This document shows positions 8,086-16,700 of a stretch of DNA of 64,000 bases, piece by piece; the stretch's first letter is position 1; every line of letters starts with the position of its first letter. The stretch covers positions 1 to 64,000 of the forward strand of contig UQAW01000014.1 in assembly GCA_900539175.1 (NCBI GenBank). The letters run 5' to 3'. The stretch is from an uncultured Lachnospiraceae bacterium (GTDB taxonomy: Bacteria > Bacillota > Clostridia > Lachnospirales > Lachnospiraceae). The translations under genes and the position numbers were made by a program. The notes under the pieces were generated by a model, which did no database searches, was not told the origin of the DNA, and was given only the letters and a program-made list of their open reading frames with translations.

Positions 8086-9513
8086 TTATTCCAAAAGATT
8101 TCGTATCTCATGGTCAGGTACATCCATCGGATAATGATTGTCAAAGCAAGCCTTGCAGATGGGAAGTGTTCCAACCATTGTCTGAAGTTCTTCAATCGGC
8201 ATATAGCCTAAGGAATCAGCTCCGATCATCTGGCGGATCTGTTCTTCTGAATGAGAAAAAGCAATAAGCTGCTGGTTCGACGGTACATCGGTGCCGAAAT
8301 AACAGGGGTGTAAGAAAGGAGGAGAACTGATTCTTACGTGAACCTCCAGTGCGCCGGACTGTTTCAGCATTTTGATGATGTTTGCAATGGTAGTTCCGCG
8401 GACAATAGAGTCATCGACCAACACAATCCGTTTGTTGCGGACAACAGATTCCAGAACGCTTAGTTTGATCTTTACACTGGATTCCCGGTCCTTTTGCGTA
8501 GGCTTGATAAAAGTACGCCCTACATAACTGTTCTTATGGAAGGCAAACGCAAAGGGGATACCGGAGGCTTCCGAATAGCCCTTGGCTGCAGTCAGACCGG
8601 AGTCAGGAACACCGACAACCAGATCCGCATCCACCGGATAGGTTTTTGCAAGAGCAGCGCCAGCCCGGATACGGGATTCATAGACACTGATCTTGTCAAT
8701 CTTGCTGTCAAGTCTTGCAAAATAAATATATTCAAAGATACAGTGTGCATGTACAGGTTTCAGGTTGATAAAAGAGGAAGAAATCACACCGTCTTTATTG
8801 ATCGTTACAATTTCCCCGGGTTCCACATCCCGGACAATTTCAGCACCAAGAGAAGTGATGGCACAGCTTTCGGATGCAATAATATATGTATTGTCTCTTT
8901 TTCCGATACAGAGAGGTTTCAGACCATAAGGATCGCGGACCCCAATCAGCTTTCTGGGACTCATTACGACCAGTCCGTAGGCACCACGTATTTTTTCAGT
9001 GGCACAAAGAATTGCCTCCTCGACCTTTCCGCAGCGAACACGTTCTTTGGCGATGGCATAAGCAATTACTTCCGAATCGATAGAGGTGTGGAAGATGGAA
9101 CCCTCATTTTCCATCTCTTCACGAAGCTCATAGGCATTGACCAGATTGCCGTTGTGAGCGAGTGCCAGAGATCCTTTGATATAATTTAATACAAGGGGCT
9201 GGGCATTTTCCAGTGTAGTAGAACCACTGGTAGAGTAGCGGACATGTCCCACTCCGATATTTCCCTTCAATTTTTCTAATTCGGATTCCTCAAAAACTTC
9301 GTTGACAAGACCAAGACCTTTAAAAGAATGAACACGTCCTTTCGGTCCATGGGTATCAGAAACAGCAATTCCGCAGGATTCCTGTCCTCTGTGCTGCAGA
9401 GCAGACAGACCGTAGTAGATAGAAGTACTCACGTCACCGCCATCCAGATCATAGATGCCGAATACGCCGCATTCTTCTTTAAGACCGCTTGATAATACTG
9501 TAGTATTTTCCAT
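8086..9513 (-). CDS. purF: Amidophosphoribosyltransferase
   Basis: PurF makes phosphoribosylamine from PRPP and glutamine, the first committed step of purine synthesis. The 475-residue protein has a short propeptide ending before Cys15 (EECGVFG), which becomes the N-terminal glutaminase nucleophile. The N-terminal half is the Ntn-hydrolase domain. The C-terminal half is a phosphoribosyltransferase domain with the PRPP motif VLVDDSIVRGTT. The C-terminus contains further Cys residues (KACFDNHYP) in keeping with a Bacillus-like Fe-S enzyme. A GGAGG site precedes the ATG. It stands alone rather than in a pur operon. I saw no purine riboswitch upstream. Confidence 0.97.
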   Translation of the reverse strand: MENTTVLSSGLKEECGVFGIYDLDGGDVSTSIYYGLSALQHRGQESCGIAVSDTHGPKGRVHSFKGLGLVNEVFEESELEKLKGNIGVGHVRYSTSGSTTLENAQPLVLNYIKGSLALAHNGNLVNAYELREEMENEGSIFHTSIDSEVIAYAIAKERVRCGKVEEAILCATEKIRGAYGLVVMSPRKLIGVRDPYGLKPLCIGKRDNTYIIASESCAITSLGAEIVRDVEPGEIVTINKDGVISSSFINLKPVHAHCIFEYIYFARLDSKIDKISVYESRIRAGAALAKTYPVDADLVVGVPDSGLTAAKGYSEASGIPFAFAFHKNSYVGRTFIKPTQKDRESSVKIKLSVLESVVRNKRIVLVDDSIVRGTTIANIIKMLKQSGALEVHVRISSPPFLHPCYFGTDVPSNQQLIAFSHSEEQIRQMIGADSLGYMPIEELQTMVGTLPICKACFDNHYPMDVPDHEIRNLLE

Positions 9514-9567
9514 AATAACCTCCGTTTATGAATTCACAGACATGATAATTGCTTCGCAGATACAAGC

Positions 9568-9613
9568 GAAAAACAGGGGGGATTCCAAAGTTTATGAATC
9601 CCTCCTGTTTTTT
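9568..9613. terminator. Bidirectional terminator between amt-glnB and purF
   Basis: AAACAGG plus GGGATTC on the left pairs with GAATCCC plus CCTGTTT on the right. A-rich flank on the left and T6 on the right give a T tract in both directions. On the minus strand it closes amt-glnB before purF. Confidence 0.75.
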
Positions 9614-9644
9614 GCCTGTCTGGCAAAATCTTTTATAATATAGT

Positions 9645-11387
9645 TTAATTGTCTGCAGCTTCCGTGTCCTGAAGAGCCGCAACACCTTCTTCGCCGGTAC
9701 GGATTTTTACAACATTTCTGATATTGTATACGAAAACTTTTCCGTCACCGAACTGACCGGTGTGAAGAACAGACTCGGCAGTTTCGATTACTTTGCTTAC
9801 CGGTACAGTGCTTACGACAACTTCTACCTTTACTTTCGGCAGCAGATTCATCTCAAGTGCGGCACCACGATAGTAACGGGTAGCACCTTTCTGAATACCA
9901 CAACCCAGAACATTGGTAATTGTAACTCCGGTAACACCGATGTGGCTTAAAGCCTGGATCAATTCGTCCAGTTTGTTCTGACGGGTAACGATTACCACTT
10001 TGGAAATCGGTGCATCAGCAGCAGTATCTGCCAGGGCATCGGCATCCAGTTTTACGGAATTGACAACCGGTGCGGATGTGGATGCTGCAGGAGCAGATAC
10101 AAGAGATACGGATTTTTCACCAGCACCATCTTCAGACATAAAGTCTGCATAAGAACTTACAAGGTTGTGCTCATGGATATCAAGACCGTCGATTTCTTCT
10201 TCACGGGTAACACGAAGACCAATCGTGTGTTTGATGACCTGAAACACGATCGTCATTACAACAGCTACATAAGCGATAACGGAAATAACACCCAGACACT
10301 GAATTCCCAGCAGTTTGAAACCGCCGCCTGTGAACAGACCCAGCATTCCGGAAGTGCCTGCTCCGTCAGAAAACAGACCGACACAGAGTGTTCCCATTGC
10401 ACCGCAGCAGCCGTGAACTGCAATCGCACCAACCGGATCATCAATTTTAAGAATCTTATCAACAAATTCTACTGCCAGAACAACTACGAATCCGGCAACA
10501 ATACCGATAATAGCTGCAGATACCGGAGATACGGTATCACATCCGGCAGTGATTGCCACAAGACCAGCCAGGGAGCCATTCAGTGACATGGAAACATCCG
10601 GCTTTTTGTAACGAATCCATGTGAAGATCATGACAGTACAGGTTGCAACAGCAGCAGCCAGGTTTGTGGTAACAAAAATTTTACCGGCGGATACGATTGC
10701 ATCCCCTTCCATAGATACGGTGGAAGCGCCGTTGAATCCGAACCAGCAGAACCACAGAATGAAACATCCAAGAGCGGCAAGGGTAAGGCTGTGTCCCGGA
10801 ATTGCTTTCGGTTTGCCGTCTTTCCCGTATTTGCCGATACGCGGTCCAAGGATAGCAGCGCCGATACAGGCAGCGACACCGCCGACCATATGTACTGCGG
10901 TAGAACCTGCGAAATCATGGAATCCCATCTCAGCTAACCAGCCGCCGCCCCAGATCCAGTGACCGGATACCGGATATACGATAAGGCTGATCATCAGACT
11001 GTAAAGGCAGTAAGATGAGAATTTGGTTCTTTCAGCCATAGCACCGGAAACAATGGTAGCAGAAGTTGCACAGAACACAGTCTGGAAAATTAAAAATGCC
11101 CAGAATGGAACTCCGTCCGGCAGCATTCCATTTCCATAGTTGGCTTCGGAAGCGAGTCCTCCGATTTTACCGAAAAATCCGTTTCCGGAGCCGAACATAA
11201 TTCCGAATCCGATGATCCAGAAGGCCGGAGTTCCGATACAGAAATCCATCAGGTTCTTCATGATAATGTTACCCGCATTTTTTGCTCTGGTAAGACCAGT
11301 CTCAACCATTGCAAATCCTGCCTGCATAAAGAAGACAAGGGCGGCTCCTAACAGAACCCATATTGTGTTGACAGCGCTAAATTCCAT
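9645..11387 (-). CDS. Ammonium transporter fused to a P-II (GlnB/GlnK) domain
   Basis: This 580-residue membrane protein imports ammonium. Residues 1 to about 410 are an Amt channel with the family's twin pore histidines visible (STAVHMVGG and AVHGCCGAMG). A linker of about 50 residues follows, rich in Ala, Ser and Val. The last about 110 residues are a P-II domain (ISKVVIVTRQNKLDELI, then LLPKVKVEVVVS). The P-II domain normally plugs the Amt pore as a separate protein; here it is tethered. In the T-loop, YYRGAALEM replaces the enterobacterial YRGAEYM, so the uridylylated Tyr51 is missing. Control must therefore be by ligand binding (ATP/ADP/2-oxoglutarate) rather than uridylylation. A GAGGAGG site precedes the ATG. 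Confidence 0.95.
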   Translation of the reverse strand: MEFSAVNTIWVLLGAALVFFMQAGFAMVETGLTRAKNAGNIIMKNLMDFCIGTPAFWIIGFGIMFGSGNGFFGKIGGLASEANYGNGMLPDGVPFWAFLIFQTVFCATSATIVSGAMAERTKFSSYCLYSLMISLIVYPVSGHWIWGGGWLAEMGFHDFAGSTAVHMVGGVAACIGAAILGPRIGKYGKDGKPKAIPGHSLTLAALGCFILWFCWFGFNGASTVSMEGDAIVSAGKIFVTTNLAAAVATCTVMIFTWIRYKKPDVSMSLNGSLAGLVAITAGCDTVSPVSAAIIGIVAGFVVVLAVEFVDKILKIDDPVGAIAVHGCCGAMGTLCVGLFSDGAGTSGMLGLFTGGGFKLLGIQCLGVISVIAYVAVVMTIVFQVIKHTIGLRVTREEEIDGLDIHEHNLVSSYADFMSEDGAGEKSVSLVSAPAASTSAPVVNSVKLDADALADTAADAPISKVVIVTRQNKLDELIQALSHIGVTGVTITNVLGCGIQKGATRYYRGAALEMNLLPKVKVEVVVSTVPVSKVIETAESVLHTGQFGDGKVFVYNIRNVVKIRTGEEGVAALQDTEAADN

Positions 11388-11453
11388 AATAATTTCCTCC
11401 TCTTATACATTATTTTGAAATCAGTACATCCGTTTTCGGATATACATTGCTGT

Positions 11454-11495
11454 AAAAAAAGAAAAAGCGCCTTGAGATTCTTCTCAAAGCGCCTT
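11454..11495 (-). terminator. Promoter-proximal terminator (attenuator) in the amt-glnB leader
   Basis: On the minus strand a 14-base-pair stem (11482-11495 with 11464-11477, two G-U pairs) closed by an AGAA loop is followed by five T, one C and seven T. It starts about nine bases after the predicted transcription start from the promoter at 11511-11538 and lies 67 bases before the amt start codon. No minus-strand gene lies between that promoter and this hairpin. It must either attenuate amt-glnB or end a roughly 50-base small RNA. Confidence 0.75.
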
Positions 11496-11510
11496 TGCTT
11501 TCTAATGAGC

Positions 11511-11538
11511 ATTATACTGGAAAAAAGCAGAATGTCAA
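11511..11538 (-). promoter_or_regulatory. Sigma-A promoter for amt-glnB or a short leader RNA
   Basis: On the minus strand TTGACA and TATAAT are separated by 16 bases. Both hexamers are perfect. The transcript would start near 11504 and immediately enter the hairpin at 11454-11495. The remaining part of this 416-base gap, toward pyrG, is AT-rich and carries only the pyrG promoter. Confidence 0.75.
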
Positions 11539-11699
11539 TAGAAAATATTAAAAAAATCTAAAAAAGTGATAAAATAAAATGAAAGGCATACCATAAGTTG
11601 TCTTTTTGTTTAAAGTGACTACCATATATTGATGAGCGATGAATTGTATTCCTAAAATGTACAAAAATGGTGATTTATGAAAAAATATAAAAAAATAGT

Positions 11700-11729
11700 T
11701 TGAAATTTTGACAGGATTGGGTATATAAT
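11700..11729 (+). promoter_or_regulatory. pyrG promoter
   Basis: TTGAAA at 11700-11705 and TATAAT at 11724-11729 are 18 bases apart. A second TTGACA at 11708 is too close to the -10 to serve. The 5' end does not show the GGGC start and terminator used in Bacillus pyrG attenuation. Confidence 0.55.
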
Positions 11730-11803
11730 GAATCCCATATTTTTTTAAGCTGTGATCTGGCAATTCAGACAGCAATTCAGATGAGGAAAACAGGAGGGAA
11801 ATT

Positions 11804-13414
11804 ATGGCAGTCAAATACGTATTCGTAACAGGCGGAGTAGTATCCGGACTTGGAAAAGGAATTACTGCAGCTTCACTGGGAAGATTATTGAAAGCGAGAG
11901 GATATCAGGTAACGATGCAGAAATTCGATCCCTATATCAATATTGACCCGGGAACGATGAATCCCATTCAGCATGGTGAAGTTTTTGTAACCGATGACGG
12001 TACGGAGACAGATCTGGATCTTGGCCACTATGAACGTTTTATTGATGAAAGCCTGGATAAGAATTCGAATGTAACGACCGGTAAAATTTACTGGAGTGTT
12101 CTGCAGAAGGAACGTCACGGAGATTTTGGCGGAGGGACTGTACAGGTGATTCCGCATATTACCAATGAGATCAAGGGGCGTTTTTACCGCGGAAAAAGCG
12201 TGGAGGAAGACCGGATTGCAATTATTGAGGTTGGAGGAACGGTTGGGGACATTGAAAGCCAGCCATTTCTGGAATCAATCCGCCAGTTCCAGCATGATGT
12301 AGGACATGAAAATGCAATCCTGATTCATGTGACATTGATTCCGTATCTGAAAGCATCCGGGGAAATGAAAACGAAGCCCACACAGGCAAGCGTTAAGGAA
12401 TTGCAGGGGATGGGAATTCAGCCGGATATTCTCGTATGCCGTTCAGAACTTCCGCTTCCTCAGGAGTTGAAAGATAAGATCGCATTGTTCTGTAATGTAC
12501 CCAGCAGTCATGTGCTTCAGAATCTGGATGTGGAATATCTGTATGAAGCGCCCCTTGCCATGGAAAAAGAAAAGCTTGCTCAGGTGGTATGTGAGAGTCT
12601 GAAACTTCCGTGTCCCGAGCCGGATCTTTCGGACTGGACCTCTATGGTAGATGCTCTGCGCAATCCGAACAAGGAGGTAAGCATAGCACTGGTAGGAAAA
12701 TATATTCAGCTTCATGATGCTTATCTTTCTGTTGCAGAAGCATTGAAGCACGGCGGAATTGCAAGCCATGCCAACGTACATATCAACTGGGTGGATTCCG
12801 AGCAGGTGAACAGTGAAAATGTGGAAGAATTGTTAAAAGATGCCGACGGTATTCTGGTGCCGGGCGGATTCGGAAACCGGGGAATCGAAGGTAAAGTTGC
12901 AGCGATTGCATATGCAAGAACCCATCAGGTTCCATTTTTGGGAATTTGTCTGGGTATGCAGTTATCCATTGTGGAATTTGCCAGAAATGTAGTTGGATAC
13001 CATGATGCCCACAGTATCGAACTGAATCCGAATACCATGCATCCGGTAATCGCGCTGATGCCGGAACAGGATGGGATTGAAGATATCGGAGGTACATTGA
13101 GATTGGGTGCTTATCCTTGTGTATTGAAAGAGGGAAGTAAAGCGTATGAGTTATATCAGGCATCTGAGATCCAGGAACGGCACAGGCATCGGTATGAAGT
13201 GAATAATGATTACCGGAAGGCATTGGAAGCGCATGGGATGCTTCTTTCCGGAATTTCTCCGGACGGAAGAATTGTGGAGATGGTGGAAATTCCGGGACAT
13301 CCGTTCTTTATCGGCACTCAGGGACATCCGGAATTGAAAAGCCGTCCGAACCGTCCCCATCCATTATTCCGCGGATTGATTGCAGCAGCAGTAGAATTCA
13401 AGAAATCAAAATAA
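11804..13414 (+). CDS. pyrG: CTP synthase
   Basis: PyrG aminates UTP to CTP with ATP and glutamine. The 536-residue protein has the N-terminal synthetase domain (VFVTGGVVSGLGKGI phosphate-binding loop) and a C-terminal class I glutaminase. In the glutaminase the nucleophile Cys is in FLGICLGMQ and the His/Glu pair in GTQGHPEL. Length is standard. The start is supported by AGGAGGG seven bases upstream. It is monocistronic and divergent from amt-glnB. Confidence 0.98.
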   Translation: MAVKYVFVTGGVVSGLGKGITAASLGRLLKARGYQVTMQKFDPYINIDPGTMNPIQHGEVFVTDDGTETDLDLGHYERFIDESLDKNSNVTTGKIYWSVLQKERHGDFGGGTVQVIPHITNEIKGRFYRGKSVEEDRIAIIEVGGTVGDIESQPFLESIRQFQHDVGHENAILIHVTLIPYLKASGEMKTKPTQASVKELQGMGIQPDILVCRSELPLPQELKDKIALFCNVPSSHVLQNLDVEYLYEAPLAMEKEKLAQVVCESLKLPCPEPDLSDWTSMVDALRNPNKEVSIALVGKYIQLHDAYLSVAEALKHGGIASHANVHINWVDSEQVNSENVEELLKDADGILVPGGFGNRGIEGKVAAIAYARTHQVPFLGICLGMQLSIVEFARNVVGYHDAHSIELNPNTMHPVIALMPEQDGIEDIGGTLRLGAYPCVLKEGSKAYELYQASEIQERHRHRYEVNNDYRKALEAHGMLLSGISPDGRIVEMVEIPGHPFFIGTQGHPELKSRPNRPHPLFRGLIAAAVEFKKSK

Positions 13415-13489
13415 AATAACAAAAACACTGGATAAAATATTATTTTATTCGGTAAAGTGCAAAAAAAATAAAAAAGATTAGAATAATGC

Positions 13490-13518
13490 TTTACAAATTC
13501 ACTTCTTTGGTATATAGT
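13490..13518 (+). promoter_or_regulatory. Candidate gltB promoter
   Basis: TTTACA at 13490-13495 and TATAGT at 13513-13518 are 17 bases apart. The transcript would begin near 13525 and read through the inverted-repeat element at 13542-13703 before reaching gltB at 13741. Confidence 0.55.
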
Positions 13519-13540
13519 AATGCAAAAGGCAACATACAGA

Positions 13541-13702
13541 TTATGAAAGTCGATTGCTCTGCACCTTGTGCTCCCGCAATCGCCGCCAGTATTCGTAATC
13601 CGGGCTGTCGCCCTCCTTACTCATACCGGCTTGCCCGTCCAATGTCCATGACTCGCCGCATGCAAGCATGCGCTCCTCATGGCCGCTGTACGGGACTTTC
13701 AT
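13541..13702 (-). CDS. 53-codon ORF exactly spanning the element in the gltB leader
   Basis: The minus strand is open from ATG at 13702 to TAA at 13541. It gives a 53-residue Glu/Arg/Ser-rich peptide (begins MKVPYSGHEERML, ends VQSNRLS). Its start and stop codons lie inside the two terminal repeats, so the ORF is coextensive with the element. No good Shine-Dalgarno site lies upstream because gltB leader sequence is there. The plus strand is open as well. It may be a chance result of GC-rich codons, or a peptide carried by the element. Confidence 0.25.
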   Translation of the reverse strand: MKVPYSGHEERMLACGESWTLDGQAGMSKEGDSPDYEYWRRLREHKVQSNRLS

Positions 13703-13703
13703 A
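13542..13703. mobile_element. MITE-like 162-bp element with 10-bp terminal inverted repeats
   Basis: TATGAAAGTC at 13542-13551 and GACTTTCATA at 13694-13703 are perfect inverted repeats that both end in TA. Inside are nested hairpins: CGATTGC/GCAATCG, and an imperfect CATGA to TCATG stem capped by GCATGCAAGCATGC. The composition is far more GC-rich than the flanking AT-rich leader. The TA ends recall miniature elements mobilised by IS630/Tc1-type transposases. It sits between the gltB promoter and gltB. No transposase is present in the window. Confidence 0.5.
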
Positions 13704-13740
13704 GTAAAAAAGAAAAAATATTAGAAGGAAGGTTTTTCGT

Positions 13741-16700
13741 ATGACACAGGAATTTACATGTGCCCGAAACCAGAAACTGCCCGGTTTATATCGGCCGGAG
13801 TTTGAACATGACAACTGTGGTATCGGAGCAGTCGTTAATATCAAGGGCCTCAAAACACATGAGACAGTGGTGAATGCTTTAAAAATCGTTGAAAATCTAG
13901 AACATAGAGCCGGCAAAGACGCCGAGGGAAAAACAGGGGATGGTGTAGGAATCCTTTTACAGATTTCACACAAATTCTTTTCGAAGACCTGTGAATCCCT
14001 CGGTATTTTTTTGGGAGAAGAACGTGAATACGGAGTCGGTATGTTCTTCTTTCCGCAGCAGGAACTGAAGCGTAATCAGGCAAAGAAAATGTTCGAAGTT
14101 ATTGTGGAAAAAGAAGGTCTTGAACTTCTGGGATGGCGTACGGTACCGACAGCTCCGGAAGTGCTGGGACATAAGGCAAGAGAGTGTATGCCCTGTATCA
14201 TGCAGGCTTTCATTAAAAAGCCGAAGGATGTGGCAAAAGGACTGGAATTTGACCGTAAACTTTATGTTGTCCGCCGTGTATTTGAACAGAGTAATGACAA
14301 TACTTACGTTGTGTCTCTTTCCAGCCGTACAATCGTCTATAAAGGAATGTTCCTGGTAGGACAGCTGCGTACCTTTTTCCATGATCTGCAGAGCGATGAT
14401 TATGAATCTGCCATTGCTATCGTGCATTCCAGATTCTCAACCAATACAAATCCGAGCTGGGAACGTGCACATCCAAACCGCTTTATTGTACATAATGGTG
14501 AGATCAATACGATCCGCGGAAATGCAGATAAGATGCTGGCACGTGAAGAGACCATGGATTCCAACAATCTGAAGGATGAGATGGACAAAGTTCTTCCGGT
14601 CATCAATGCACAGGGATCTGATTCGGCAATGCTGGATAATACTCTGGAATTCCTGGTTATGAGTGGTATGGATCTGCCCCTTGCGGTGATGATTGCGATA
14701 CCGGAGCCATGGGCAAACAATGATACCATTTCTATGGAGAAACGTGATTTTTATCAATATTATGCAACGATGATGGAACCTTGGGACGGACCGGCAGCCA
14801 TTGTATTTTCTGATGGAGATCAGGTAGGAGCAGTGCTGGATCGTAACGGACTTCGTCCTTCCAGATATTATATTACCGATGACGGATATCTGATCCTGGC
14901 ATCTGAGGTTGGAGTTCTTCCCATTCCGACAGAAAAAGTTGTGCAGAAGGAGCGTCTCCATCCGGGTAAAATGTTGCTTGTGGATACCGTTCAGGGAAAA
15001 GTCATCAACGACGATGAACTGAAGGAATCCTATGCAGGTAAACAGCCTTACGGTGAGTGGCTGGACAGCAATCTTGTTCAATTGAAAGATCTGAAGATTC
15101 CGAATAAAAGAGTTCAGGAATATACAAAAGAAGAACGCCGTCGGCTTCAAAAAGCATTCGGTTACAGCTACGAAGAGTATCGTACGTCTATCCGGAATAT
15201 GGCATTGAATGGTTCTGAGGGAATCAGTGCGATGGGTGTGGATACTCCGCTCCCGGTACTGTCAAAAGAACATCAGCCGTTGTTCCATTACTTTAAACAG
15301 TTATTTGCACAGGTTACGAATCCGCCGATTGACTGTATCCGTGAGGAAATTGTGACCTCCACCACGATTTATCTGGGGAAAGACGGAAATCTTCTGAAAG
15401 AGCAGCCGGAAAACTGCAAGATGCTCAAAATCAACCATCCGATTCTGACCAATACGGATATGCTGAAGATCAAGAATATGAAGGTGGACGGTTTCAAGGT
15501 TGTGGAAGTCCCGATTACTTATTATAAGAGTGCTCCACTGGAACGTGCCATTGACCATCTGTTTGTGGAGGTGGATAAGGCTTATCGTCAGGGTGCCAGC
15601 ATTCTGATCTTAAGTGACAGGGGTGTGGATGAGAATCATGTTGCAATTCCTTCCCTGCTTGCTGTCTCTGCCGTACATCAGCATCTGGTACGGACAAAGA
15701 AGAGAACGGCTCTTGGAATTATCCTGGAATCCGGTGAACCAAGAGAAGTTCATCATTTTGCAACCTTGCTTGGATATGGTGCAAGTGCTATCAACCCCTA
15801 TCTGGCGCTTGATACCATCCATGATCTGATTGAAAATAAGATGATTGACAAAGACTACTATGCAGCAGTTGATGATTATAATAAAGCAGTCTTAAGCGGA
15901 ATTGTTAAGATTGCATCGAAGATGGGTATTTCTACGATTCAGTCCTATCAGGGGTCACAGATCTTTGAAGCAATCGGCATTTCAAAAGAAGTGATTGACA
16001 AATACTTCACCAATACGGTGAGCCGCGTAGGCGGTATCACTCTGGATGATATTGCAAAGGATGTGGATGCCCGTCATTCGGAAGCCTTTGATCCGTTGGG
16101 ACTGAATACGGATCTGACATTAGACAGCGTGGGAAGACATAAGAGCAGAAGTCAGGGCGAGGAACACCGCTACAATCCGGAGACGATCCATATGCTTCAG
16201 GAGTCTACCAGACGCGGTGACTACCAGATGTTCAAACAGTATACTGATATGGTGGATCAGGAGGAGTCCGGTTATCTGAGGAGTCTGATGGATTTCAACT
16301 ACGCAGAAAATCCGGTTCCGTTAGAAGAAGTGGAAAGTGTGGATTCCATTGTACGGCGCTTTAAGACAGGTGCGATGTCCTATGGTTCTATTTCCCAGGA
16401 GGCGCATGAGACACTGGCAATCGCTATGAACATCCTGCACGGAAAGTCCAATACCGGTGAGGGCGGTGAGAGTATTGACCGTCTCAATGATCCGAGAAGA
16501 TGTTCTGCAATCAAGCAGGTGGCATCGGGACGTTTCGGCGTGACCAGCAAGTATCTGGTAAACTCCAAAGAGATCCAGATTAAGATGGCACAGGGAGCAA
16601 AACCAGGTGAGGGCGGTCACCTTCCTGCCGGAAAAGTATACCCGTGGATTGCGAAAACCAGACATTCCACACCGGGTGTATCCCTGATCTCACCGCCGCC

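Noticed and set aside
9514..9567. Purine riboswitch before purF
   Set aside because: The upstream region is too short and lacks the conserved aptamer core; a terminator shared with amt-glnB fills it.
11708..11729. TTGACA as -35 of pyrG
   Set aside because: Only 10 bases separate it from TATAAT; TTGAAA at 11700 gives a normal 18-base spacer.
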